Source: Rhododendron vialii (taxonomy: Eukaryota; Streptophyta; Magnoliopsida; Ericales; Ericaceae). From it: DNA of 64,000 nucleotides. The position numbers and the translations under genes are program-made. Under the pieces are notes generated by a model. It saw only the letters and a program-made list of their open reading frames with translations, did no database searches and was not told the DNA's origin. Each line of letters begins with the position of its first letter. Positions within the stretch are counted from its first letter, which is position 1. Location of the stretch: the NCBI RefSeq assembly GCF_030253575.1, contig NC_080559.1, positions 31,336,501-31,400,500 of the forward strand. Reading direction: 5' to 3'. Shown piece after piece: positions 1 to 11,600 of this stretch.

Positions 1-339
1 TTGAGCTAAAGAATTAAATGACACCACCAAGTGACAAATGAGATTATTTTTGGACGAACTAGACCATCTAAGCTTGCAAACCATTCTGATTGAATAAAAT
101 TTTACATAACCTCCACAAAAGAAAGATTCAATATTCACATAATATGAAAGCACCATCTAATGACATTGGTAGTTCTGCTAGCAATAAATAAATGGACAAT
201 GTCATTTACTATCTGCTGCATGTGTGGTCATCCAGAGGTCAAATACCAGGTTTCACAATTTCAATAACCAACTTGAGCTGATTACAATGAGGGCCTATCA
301 AGAGCTGCTCCATTCCCATGAAAAAAATCATATGATTAC
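1..339 (-). other. HRD1 intron, partial
   Basis: This stretch follows the donor of the RING exon. I find no exon resembling the HRD1 C-terminal tail and no obvious acceptor leading into an open frame, so the intron probably runs past the window edge. Confidence 0.55.
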
Positions 340-3300
340 CTTGTTGATGAGCTTCTGCCCATGATCCAGAAGTACTAGTCCCATTTTCAGGTGGTGCAAC
401 AGGGGCCCTACAAGTTGGACACGTGTGCTGCCGCTCTAACCATGAACGGAGGCACTGCACATGGAACAGATGCCCGCAACTTAGCCTCTTGGCTGTAGTC
501 ATCTCCTCACGACAAATGATGCAGGTTGCATCACTCCTGAATGATTATCAGTAACATATCATAAAAGCAATGGGATACAGATAATAAGAACACACACTTC
601 AAAAGGCTGGACAACTCACGTGCTCAGCTCTTCAGGTGTTGCGTCTGGAAAACGGTCATCCATATTAGAAGTGATCTTCCGATAACGAATATAATCAGCA
701 ATGCGAACCCTAAAGTTGCGAAATGTCTCATAAAGGTCGCGAATCAAGTGCAGAGGCACGCCATAATTCCTGATACAACAAAGTGCACTTGGATCTTACT
801 GGTCTGTTAATGAAACAAAATAGCAATAACAACCACCTAATGAAGTTATGAGGTGACCCCATCAGGCATCCATTCATGTAAACGAGAAAACACTGAACTA
901 AAGCTACATACAGAAATTCCTCAAAGCAATCAGGGGAGAGAAAGGATAACAAACCTAGGTAGTGGGAAGTCCAAAGATGTAGAATGAGTTCCAAAAAGAA
1001 AAGAAAATAAAATAAAAGAAAAGAGGCTACATAAGCAAGTCAGCCATGTTTTTTTAACATTTTTGAATGTACAACTGAATGTAGTTGCTTTTCAATTCTA
1101 AAAAGTTTCACCAGGCAGCTGTCAAATCTTCAGACAAATCTAGCTAAGCATTCATGCGAACATGGATCCAACGCGACACTGACATGCGGACACACCATTT
1201 TTAGAAGAAAGAAAGAAAAGGAAACAGTAGGTTCATGGCATGTCAACAAATGTAACTTTTTGATATATCCAAAATAAACTACTCCCTCCATCCCTATTTA
1301 AGTGTCCTGCTTCGTAACTCCAACTTATTAAAAAAACATCATCATTACACCTCTCACATCAACTTTTACCTCCACTTTCCCTACTTACCCTCTATGGAGA
1401 CATCATCATTACATTTTTACTCGCTAACTTTTCAAAAAAGAATCTACTTTTAGGGGCAAAATGGGAAATATACCCACTTTTACCCACTAACTTTACAAAA
1501 TGGACACTTATTAAGGGACAGTCCAAAATGGAATACTGGACATTAAAAAGGGGACGGAGGGAGTACTAAATTTAACACCACAAAGGTATTCATATTTCTA
1601 AATATAAAAATAGCAACAAATTATTGCCATGCTCTACATGCTGGAAAAGAATGTGTGAAACTCATATAGTGACCTGGTTTGTTTAAGTAATGGACAAACA
1701 TGTCCCCAAGAGTCTGAAGTATGACCTGTTCCCTAAAATTAAATTTGTAAATAACTTTCCGACGTGTCAAGCATGGTTCCAAGAGTGTTGGTGTCCAACA
1801 GTGACTTGCCACCTTTTGGAAGTGCTTGTGCTTCTTAGCTTATTACAGTCCGGCAAAGATGAAACCGCTTCTAAGATTCAGAGAAAGGTAATTTGCTACC
1901 CGATGCAAAGGTTCAGTCCAACAACAATGATAACTCACCCACCAGATATCTACCGTGCAAAAGGTGAGACAAAGGACTCGCAAACATCTTTTCAGAAAAA
2001 GCAACAAAAAGCTTTTTACCAATTTAAGACGTCATTCTAGCATACCATATATGACATTCTATTTATGTAGCTGATTAGCTACCTTATATCCCACAAATAA
2101 AGCCCAACAATTATCCTTCAGCTCAAACCAAATTGATGAGTATGATGGAACCAATGAAGCTTGTTCACCAAATTCTTAAGAATTGAACACACTTCAAGCT
2201 GACACACTAAACAAATTTACATAATACCAAGATGACAAGGACCAATTGTAAATGACCATGTAAGCATGCACACCTGCATACCAGAATCATTGATACAAAC
2301 ATTCAAAGAAGCACTCAACGCTCAGGTCATCAGTTTATGTCATAGGTAATATATGCGAATCATATGCACATACTGACATAGCCATGAAGACAACCAAGAC
2401 TGATAAATAACTTACATGAAAATCACAAGAAAGAAGCATAGATACATAGACAAGTGCAGCAAGTCCCGAACAAGTTCCAAGTAAAAAGTGTAGACTGCCT
2501 TTCTTTCCCATTGTCCTTCCATAAGCATGTCTCTGACGTAAAAAACATATTTTACAAATGTTGAAACTATTGTTGTCGCCAGTATCATATACCTGAAATA
2601 AAAGAAATTACAAATAAGATAAAACCGTTTAAGGCAGCATGGGTCTAAATTATGACATGACCAAGTAACTTGTGTAAATAGACCAACAACAAATCGTAAA
2701 TGTTGACGTAGAGATTTAGAGCCAGTAAAAAGGTGTACATATTGCTTCATTGTTCATGCATCATGGTCAAATAACAATAGCACAACCATGCTGTCAAAAT
2801 GAAGACTAAAAAATGCACCAGACTATCAACATTGTACACACATGTATATGCATCAGTGGGTAGGTGATTATTGAGCAAGCAATTGTTTTCCTCGTTGAGA
2901 TTTTGAGCATTTGAATCAGTAACAAAACATATCAGGAGTCAGGGACTCATGACCCTTACTAATTCATCCAACAAGAAGTAGTCAACAGTATTTTGAAAAC
3001 ATCAATATCCGTTGTCAGGAGATTCGTACATCTTCAGTTACGAATGCAGTTCCCAGAAATGTGTTACCACTTAACTATACCATTGCACATATTATAGCAT
3101 TTGTTCTATTCGCTTTGTGCCTATGACTTTATTTCATGAGGGTTCATGCTGGAGTATATAGTCTTTGAAGTTGTATTTGTTGGTGTTGTGATCATTGCAC
3201 AAGTGTTCCGTATCTACGGCTCAATCAGGATAAGGCTTCGAATGAGGCCTGACACACACAACCTTCACCAGTGATGACATTATTCCAAGCACTGGATCCA

Positions 3301-4783
3301 CAATCCCCGAATAGGTACGTTTGTCTCTATTAATGAATTGACAGTTGCAAGATCATTTTTTGGGATTTGTGTCGTCCGGGATTCTCACCAAATCGCATGT
3401 TTGTCAGTACATTGGAATAGATGAACCTACAAATATAGGAATGGAGGATCCCATACCAGCAGTTAATTACATCATTAATCAACATTACACACGATCCATC
3501 AGTCCAATACCACATCTCCAAAGCACCTCAATAAGAGCACAGGTAACTGAATATGAATAAATCACCAGAAGAGCATGGCTAACTAAAGTAGTTTTAAAAT
3601 GCCCTCGACCACATCTTTTTTACCCCGTCATTGCCCCATTGTACATCTACTGGCAAACATTTTAAGGAATAAGCTTTAAATATAGTAATCCTATATAGAG
3701 CCAATGAATGTTCCACCACAAAAGGTTGTGTTCAATTATTCAAGCAGGGTAAACTGTAACTTTTATATAAGAATGGCTTTCGAATGGCAACACCACACAC
3801 ACAAAAAAAAAAATTACAACCTCATAATTGATAATTACTTTTTTTACCCAAATGCCTAAGGATTTAAGTGACTTCACTAATTGGACCAAAAAAAGGAGTG
3901 TCAATAATCGTCCCTTATTGAATACCCATCCACAATCAATAACCCCAACTTCAGACATCTTTCAGCCACTTACGTTATGAGGTCACTGTCTACTACAAAG
4001 CACTGTCAAGTCAATAAGATGAGCAGATTACAGATTACACATTAATGTCATCATCACCTATCCTGGCTATCCAAAATGGTGAATCAAGTGCAAATTCAAT
4101 ACCACACATGACCACTATATACCAGACAGTGAATGTAGCCGTGAGTAACAGAGCCTCAATTGTGATGGTCAAAGTTACAAGTTACAACTGAAAGAACCAC
4201 GAAATAATGCTAACACCAGCAGCAGCAATAGCATTAATGTAATCACTTACTCGAATGAAAATAAGAAGGAAACTGAAGCCTGACGGGTTTGTATCAAATA
4301 TCTCACAGAACTATACAAAAACAAACTGTCCAGCAGAAGAAGGAATCCCATGAAAGAAACAATTCGGATATGAGCCACCATGCGAACCGAAGGGGTTGTT
4401 TCTATGTACTCGACCCTTTTCTGAGCCAACCAATGAAGAGACTTAATTAGCAAAAGAGCAGTCACCATAGCAAGAAATGTAACCGAAAAGTCCTGCCGGA
4501 AAATGGTGATCGCGAAAAGTATTTCCATAATTTCCCGCCACGACTGCTCATTGAGCCTCTCATCCTCGGCCTCTCGCAGAGATCCAAGGAATATCCATTT
4601 GGTTATTTGCCACAAGAAACACATAAAGACGAGACCCATGTTGAGAAGAAGCACCAAACTGATCTTGGATGTCGATAAATGTACCATTGCAGGGTAGAAC
4701 TGGCCTCTACTATAAAAAGCGTGATAAATAACCACTAGTGTCGCTACCAAACTAAGACCCCCATACGTTTGTAGCCTCATCAT
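340..4783 (-). CDS. HRD1: HRD1-type ERAD E3 ubiquitin ligase, N-terminal part (3' end outside window)
   Basis: This gene encodes the membrane-bound RING ubiquitin ligase of ER-associated degradation, which ubiquitinates misfolded ER proteins together with SEL1/HRD3. The coding exons in the window are 4783-4251, 2592-2416, 769-620 and 536-340, giving 352 codons in a continuous frame across three GT-AG introns. Exon 1 (residues 1-177) carries several hydrophobic segments and the strings RQDFSVTFLAMV and ALLLIKSLHWLAQKRVEYIE, typical of the HRD1 multi-spanning domain. Exon 2 adds further membrane segments. Exon 4 holds a RING-H2 finger: C292, C295, C307, H309, H312, C315, C326 and C329. The exon 4 donor at 339 is intact, so the low-complexity cytosolic tail lies left of base 1. 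The start is the first ATG after the 5'UTR intron. A second ATG follows it directly, in frame but one residue shorter. The family call is firm; HRD1A or HRD1B cannot be decided. Confidence 0.93.
1280..1565. mobile_element. Stowaway-like MITE in HRD1 intron
   Basis: The element starts CTCCCTCC at 1282 and ends GGAGGGAG at 1563, and it is flanked by TA at 1280-1281 and 1564-1565. The inverted termini continue inward (AAGTGTCC against GGACATT). It has no coding capacity and is about 280 bp long. CTCCCTCC ends with a TA duplication are the hallmark of Tc1/mariner-derived Stowaway MITEs in plants. Confidence 0.85.
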
Positions 4784-4959
4784 TTTTCTCTACAAGCTGT
4801 ATCCCCCAACTGTCCGAAAAATCAATCAAGTTGCTGAAAAGAACACAATTATATTCAACCTGCATTTCACGAGCATGATAAGTATATAAGACGAACAACA
4901 ACAGAACAAATAATTTTTAGACAGAAGGAACAAATGCCTATGGGAGTATTTTTTGCTCA

Positions 4960-5195
4960 GGTAGCGAGCAAGTGTTGCGTAACCATAGACTCCAGAGTCC
5001 AGACCTATGGCGGGCCTCGGAAGGGACCAAAGAGCCATAGCTTCTACCGCCCCCCCAAGGGCTAGTAGAACACAGCTGGTCTTTGCTGGAGGCCAAACTT
5101 CGAGGGGCGTTGATCGCCCAACTCAAACCTCTGGACATCCAAACCACTTGAGAGTAAGCCATGAACCACTAGGCTACCAACCTTGGTGGTCATGT
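4960..5195 (-). mobile_element. tRNA-derived SINE-like sequence in HRD1 leader intron
   Basis: Read on the minus strand, the segment begins with a tRNA-like head. It has a box A-like TAGCCTAGTGG followed about 40 bases later by a box B-like GGTTTGAGTTGG, then a body of about 170 bases. Its layout resembles the clearer SINE at 35883-36163. No target duplication or long A-tail could be fixed, so the ends are approximate. Confidence 0.5.
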
Positions 5196-5475
5196 TCATG
5201 GGATGTTTTTTTTTGGGGGGTAATGCAGGGTGTTACGCATAGGGTGAGGTGACTACAAGAGTTGGTCGCAAGGATAATCAAACCTAAGACCTTAGAAGGC
5301 AAGGGCAGAGGTAGCATGTGGCAAGTGGGGTCACTTGACTCCACTGAGTTCAAAAATACCCCAATAATAGGTACAAATTTTTGGAGAATTTAGCAAATTC
5401 GCCCGCAGGAGTTATGCTCTTGCCTGAGGGAGTTTAGGAAACTACAATCCTTGACTTCTTTGATTTAGGATGTAA

Positions 5476-5618
5476 ATATGTAATACACTCTCTCTCTGTC
5501 TCTAACTCACACTACAGATGAGGCTATCTTTCAACATATGAAAATATGTAATACACTCACTCTCTGTCTCTAACTCACACTACAGGTGAGGCTATCATGC
5601 TTCATTTCAACATATGAA
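5476..5618. repeat. Tandem duplication, 68-75 bp unit, two copies
   Basis: Two adjacent copies begin with ATATGTAATACACTC at 5476 and 5544 and each ends in CAACATATGAAA. The second copy carries a short insertion after GAGGCTATC. The unit contains a CT-rich core, so replication slippage is the simplest origin. Confidence 0.85.
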
Positions 5619-6689
5619 AAAGCAACAGGTCAAGTTTCGAATTGAATAGTATGATTACATAGCTACATTTTTATTTACCAGTGTAGTGTATTATTTTTTA
5701 ATTGTCAAGTAAGAAATCTTTTTTTGATAAATTTGTCAAGTAAGAAAAATAAATCATATATGATATAGATAATTGACTCCACTGCCAGTAAATCTGGGCT
5801 TTGCCTCTATTAGAAGGGAGCAAAACCCTAGCCCCTTTGGATTGAGGGATTTCTCAAGAAAATAAAATAGAAGGTTATGGTTTCCAGCCAAATCACTCAT
5901 TTGGATTGAGTATCGCAGTGAGAAATAGAGAGAAGAAGTAAAAAAAATGGAAAATTTGGATTGGCCCTTCTCCTTTCTGACCAAAAAAATGGAGATGTTG
6001 GGTGAGAAAGGGCTCCCCTTTCTTATCTAACCCCTTCTAAAAATCCAAAGAGACTGATACAAGTCCCAGGCGGCCAATATCACAGGCCAACCCCTTGGGG
6101 GTTATGTTCACGGGATTACATCCAAATTCTAAAGCGTACTAAAAAATCCACATTCAAATCCAACAGAAGGATTACGTGTTCCTGGGGTATGAACATATCC
6201 GATCAATTTCCCGAGATAATTCAATTTAAAACCGTAAGTATAATGCCGTGTAGGGGATCGACTAGGAGTAGAAGATCTGATCAAAAAGAATAGGAGGATA
6301 TAATGCATAACAATCAGCTAAATCCTAGAGAACGAATGCAGAACTTACCTATTCGAAGAAATCTATCTCCCTCTTCCTCTAGATTTCCGTCTGTTATTCG
6401 GAGCTGTTCAATCGCCTAAAGAACAAACAATTCCGCGAAAGCGAGAAAAAGCATCATCCTCATCATGGGCTCATATCGGCCCATTCTTAAACGGATCTAC
6501 GGCCCATTAAGGCCCACGGATTAGCCCACACTTCAAAGATGGCTTATGGCCACAGATGACCAAAGTGGAAAACCCCAGATCAATCTGGAAACACGGGGAT
6601 GAAAGCAAGAAATAATTGCAGCCTAAACTCCCCATTAAAGTCTACACTACCGCCACAAGTCCACCGCACGCCTATGCAGACTCGTGCGG

Positions 6690-6872
6690 CGAACGTAACA
6701 TCTCAATGCAGTGGTTCGGGTGAATCGGCCAATCATGGAACCCCACGCAGATGTGCGGTGGACTCGTACGGTGAACATATTATTTTGCTGGATCTCCCAT
6801 AGGCCTGCGATTGATTGAGCGGCGAACGTAGCATCTCACTGCAGTGATCTGAATGAATCGGCCAATCCTGGG
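6690..6872. repeat. Pair of diverged direct repeats of about 53 bp
   Basis: Both copies share AACGTA, CATCTCA, TGCAGTG and GAATCGGCCAATC in the same order and spacing. They lie at 6690-6742 and 6820-6872, separated by unrelated sequence. Origin is unknown. Confidence 0.7.
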
Positions 6873-7944
6873 CCTAATCAATGGAGCAGTGACAAAAACA
6901 CACATGTAAGCGGAAAGGGATTTGGAATGGGGACCGGAGCATTTTTAATCACCACACGGAACTCTATCTCTTGTACTAATAACCATGCAATTAAGGACCA
7001 ACGACAAAGCACATGTGGTGCCCAAGAGAGCTACGTTTTTGGTGCGAGTCCACAAATCCTTTTTTTTCAATTTAAAGTGTTCCGGTGAGTTTACTTGCAC
7101 CACGACTACTTATTACTTATTGTAGATTAATTTAATTGTTAGCTAGCTGAAGATCCAGTTATAAGTCTATGGATTAACCCTGAAAAAATTAACAGCGCCT
7201 TAGAGGTTTCAAACAGTTTATAAAACTAAGATCTTGACTACCGAACGTACAATCCCAAAATTTTAAGCATTTTTCTTAATTACAATTATGGGAATGACGG
7301 AAATCGTAGACTTCGTATTCATTTTTTCATGTCTCTAAGTAACTCAAAAAATAAAAATAAATCTCACTTTGTATATCGACACCTTTTGAAGTATTATTTT
7401 CTTATTTATACGCGACACCTTTTGAAGCAGCTCCAAAAAGTTATTTTTTGAACTTTTCTTGAATATTTTTCGAAGTACTTGCGTAAAAGTAATAATAATT
7501 TTTACTTTTTCAATTCCTCTTGTCGAGACGAATTCATACCATATAAAAGTTTAGCGTAAAACAAACAAAAGCAAAAAAAATAAAAATAAAAATAAAAATA
7601 AAACCAAAAAATTATAGTGTATAATTTAATCACGCTAGTGAATAGGTTCCGCAGCCACAAACTTCGTTAAAAAGTACCACCAGACCTTCCTCAAATTCGT
7701 CGTAAGTATATACAATTTTAATACTCTCATCACTGCTTACGCTTTCAAACATTCCACTGCTTACGCTTTCAAACATACCAGACTTGTTTGACCCAAAATA
7801 AATAAAAAAAAATTTAAAAAAAAAAAATCCCAAACTTGACGTGGAGCCATGCTTACCCCCACATAAAACCGGGCAAGAGTCTTTGTCGAGTTTTCCTTCA
7901 ACCGGTATGGTCCGGTTTAAATCATTTGTGGATTCTTTCCGGTC

Positions 7945-8215
7945 CAATAATAATGATCGGAATTGTTTACTTTTTAAAACTCATTGAGAACAACACTGAC
8001 GGTGTCGAAAACACATATCGTTTGATATGATATCGAAATGCATTTATCTTCGAATAATTGTGTTAAATGGGTTGCAATCTAGTAATTGTACATATTTTCC
8101 TTATAAACTCAATGCATTTAGAAATCATATCAAATGATATCTGATGAACGTGATTTTTGGTGTGATCAATGTGCTCAACGAGCTCTGAAAAGTAAACAAT
8201 TCCGATAATTGTTGT
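7945..8215. repeat. Imperfect long inverted repeat (hairpin, MITE-like)
   Basis: The left arm carries CGGAATTGTTTACTTTT, then a TTGAGAACA block and ATATCGTTTGATATGAT. The right arm carries the reverse complements in reverse order, down to AAAAGTAAACAATTCCG. Arms are roughly 110 bp and imperfect. It lies about 0.4 kb upstream of the symporter start codon. No target duplication was found. Confidence 0.65.
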
Positions 8216-8613
8216 GAGCCTGAAAAAACTCACAAACTCACAAATGGTAAAAAACTGGACCTGGTTAGAGAAGACTGGACAGGAAACACTACTATAGGAG
8301 TATATACAGGTGGGGGGCCAATTGTTTTCCAAATTCCTTCGTCCTTTCTTCTCCAACGTAGCCACTCTCTTCGCCCCTCTTTCCATCCTCTGAAAGCTAC
8401 TGCAAACTACCCCACGTCCTCTCTCTCCCACTCTCTCTCTCTCTCTCTAACCCCCAACCCCCATCCTCTCTCTCTAACCCCCATTCTCGAAAGTTCATTT
8501 TCCACTATCCATTTCCCGCCCCACAACTACCCACCCACCAACCTCGGTTTATCAGGCACGTATTAGCGTTCGTTGTGACGGTCATACATCCCTCAGTATC
8601 AGTAGTGTCAGCC

Positions 8614-11600
8614 ATGGCCTCTCGCTCGTCCGATCCTGAGCAGCCTTCTCTCTCTTCCCTCGGAAACGTTTCTACACCAACTCTATACTCTCGTGTGTTC
8701 TGTTACACAATTTGTTTTTGTACGGTTGCTGATTTTGTTGTTGTTTGTGATTAATTAGGTCGGCAAGTCCTCAGGAGAGATCGATGATGCTCATGTGCCT
8801 CTTGTTAACGGGGAACGCCATTACGATAGCTACTCTGTTCTCTCAGCTGTCCTCCCGTAAGTACGCACGTTACATATAGCTGTACAAGTGCGATACCTTA
8901 GTAACGGCAATAGTTCTATTGTGTTTTGACGGGATTATTCGATCCCACCTACAGTGGAAGCGCAACAAAAAATTAATGTGCCCACAAAGATAGATATCTA
9001 CCTGGTTCGGCCTCAATGTCTACTCTACGTGAAAGAGAACAATTTGCACTAATATTGAATGAGTACAATGAGATAAGAAATACCCAACCCTACCCAAAGC
9101 TCAAGCTCACTTGTGTTTTTATCTCCTGACACTCACCCAATATACTCACTTGTTATCTCTATTACAACAGAACTATTACAGCCAAATAGTACTGCTTAAA
9201 CAAAACTCTAGAAATCAAAAAAAAAAAAAAAAAACTCTAGAAGATTGGTGAAGAATGTGGAAAGGCACCCATGGAACTTGGAGCCGGCTGCTCTTGCACT
9301 ACCCAAAGCAATTTGAATTGCTTGACAATGGGCACTCTCCCCTTTCCAACCAAGAAACCCACTTCACAAACACATTGAAATGCAATAAAATCTTTCATTT
9401 TTCAACTGCTTTTTCTGTTTTTCAACAAATAGAGTAGTTATATCTCATTGATTTACGATTTAACATTAAATATGTAAATTTTATTGAGGAAGGAAGTTTG
9501 AACATGATGCCTCCATTCCAGATATGGACATGATATTTTGGTGTTACAACCATATTCAGACGTGCATTTCACAATTTGAATGATTTGCTCCTCCATTGAC
9601 AAGAACTTGTCGTTCCATGCCTTGCTTAGCCTAGTGACAAGTACATGCCATGCATGCCTTGCCTAGCCCATCTGGTTCTCAACTTCTCAGTTTGACAGCT
9701 TTTTCTTTTTCCTGCTAAGTGAGAAAATCAACAGATAAGGGATATGAGTTTAGCGGCTGGGGTGAGCTTTTGTGTGAATTTTTATTTTTTTCCCACAAAA
9801 AATGGGAGTATGCTGTCTGTCATACACATGCTTACTAGATAATATACATAGATACATTAGATATTCGGACAATCACGAGCTTCAATCAAGAAAATGAAAT
9901 TTTTGTCCTAGTGTTAGACATAAGAAGCATTGCACTGAGGCTGATAAAAAAGTAGCAGCAGCAGCATTGCACTGAGGTCAATGTGAATTGGGTTTAGCAG
10001 ATAAAAGAATTAACTTTAAGCACTTGAATGGGGTAAATTGTTCTATTCTACAATAACTTCATATAAACCTAGCAAATCTATTCAAACATTGAGCAACATC
10101 TTGCAGTTTCACAGAATATCTGACTTGCGAGTTACAATCGTACCCTTGTTTCATCCTATGTGTGCTTCCACCGTTCTACACCGAACAAAATGGAGATCTA
10201 ACATATGTATAAATTCTAGACACAAGATTTTGTATAGAGTGCGTAGAGATATAATATGTGCTGCGCTGCAAAGAACGAAGCTTATTCATGCCCATTTTAT
10301 TTATTGTCCGATACCATGAAGCAGCATCTTGTTTCTTTGTTCTAGACATTATTGACAGATTCCCATCATTTCAGATTTCTTTTCCCAGCCCTTGGAGGAT
10401 TACTGTATGGCTATGATATTGGTGCAACATCCTGTGCTACAATCTCCGTAGAGGTACACTTTCATTAAAGTCGTGACAGGATTTATATAGCCTCAAATAA
10501 TTGGGTCAAGGCTTTGTTGAGTAGAGTTGTTTCAATATTGCTACTAGGTACCATTTGTTTGTTAGAAGTGACGATAATTGTTTTCATGGTTCTGGAGTTA
10601 GTTTCAATTGATCTGCAACCATTAGGTTTCTACAGAAGTGTGTTTTTTAGTTCTCGGAAGTTTATTTCGACTTAGCCATTAAAAGGACGCAACTTATGTC
10701 CTCCTATCAAAAACCTTTATCCTGTCCTTGCTATGATTTTGATGAGTGGGGAACGCTTGTGTAAAATAATGAGGTAGAGTGGTTAAGATACTTTACTTGT
10801 TTCGATACCATGCTAACCAACCAACTTCTCTGTTGTTTTAATTTGTTAGCAAGTGTGTTAAACAGAAATCTCATCTGCCACATCTAAGTTTCCTCTTCTT
10901 TGCAGTCAGCCACATTAAGCGGGACGACATGGTATGATTTATCTTCAGTAGACATTGGTCTCATAGTAAGTTTTCATCTCTTTGTTGCTTGTTAGACTTG
11001 ACTTCGATTAGTGGTAACTTTGTATTTCCTGAGGCTCCGCTAGTCAAAGTTCTATTTTCCTGAGGTTCTGCTCTTAGTAGGTCCTTTGCTTTACGCTCTT
11101 AACTAACTAACGAAAACAAAATCTGTTGCGGAGTTATGTTAATTCTGCTCTCTGGCTGCTGCCCTTCGCAGACTAGTGGCTCACTGTATGGGGCTTTGAT
11201 TGGCTCTGTATTAGCTTTTAATGTTGCCGACTTTCTAGGTTAGTTTTGTCTTCTGAATGGAGAGATAAAAAGTTTGTCTCAATTTCTTGGTTTCTAGTTG
11301 AAAGTCGTGAATATGAATGCCAGGAAGAAGAAGAGAATTGATTGTGGCTTCAGTGTTGTATCTTGTTGGAGCGCTGGTTACAGCACTGGCACCTGACTTT
11401 GTCATTATGGTGATTGGACGTTTTGTATTCGGCATTGGTATTGGACTGGTAATATACGTTATAACCTCTTGAATGCCCGATTCAGTTATCTATGTACGTT
11501 ATCATTGATTGTCAAAATGATATTTTAGTTTCTTTTCCATGCTTATATAGGCAATGCATGCTGCTCCGATGTACATTGCTGAGACAGCTCCATCTCAGAT

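Larger units (their letters stand above)
4784..6420 (-). other. HRD1 5' leader with a 5'UTR intron
   Basis: Upstream of the HRD1 start codon a pyrimidine-rich acceptor ends at 4834, leaving a 50-base leader in front of the ATG. A matching donor (AG|GTAAGT) lies at 6349/6348, next to a CT-rich stretch that looks like 5'UTR exon 1 (6349 to about 6420). This gives a leader intron of about 1.5 kb. The right limit (transcription start) is a guess. 5'UTR introns are common in plant housekeeping genes. The intron holds a SINE-like sequence and a tandem duplication, listed separately. Confidence 0.6.
6421..8350. other. Intergenic region between divergent HRD1 and sugar symporter genes
   Basis: No gene is supported here. 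The two flanking genes are transcribed away from each other, so both promoters should lie in this stretch. It contains a dispersed duplication (6690-6742 and 6820-6872), AT-rich DNA at 7300-7620, a 24-bp tandem duplication at 7733-7780 and an imperfect inverted repeat at 7945-8215. Short open frames here have no recognisable domain. Confidence 0.6.

Noticed and set aside
3345-3560. 71-residue open frame within HRD1 intron 1
   Set aside because: No domain or family resemblance, and it lies in an intron on the opposite strand. Treated as chance.
6599-6802. 67-residue open frame between HRD1 and the symporter
   Set aside because: It overlaps a non-coding direct repeat and has no recognisable protein features.
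8940-9235. Solo copia LTR in symporter intron 2
   Set aside because: Some LTR-like phrases are present but there are no TG...CA borders or target duplication, so it is not called as an element.
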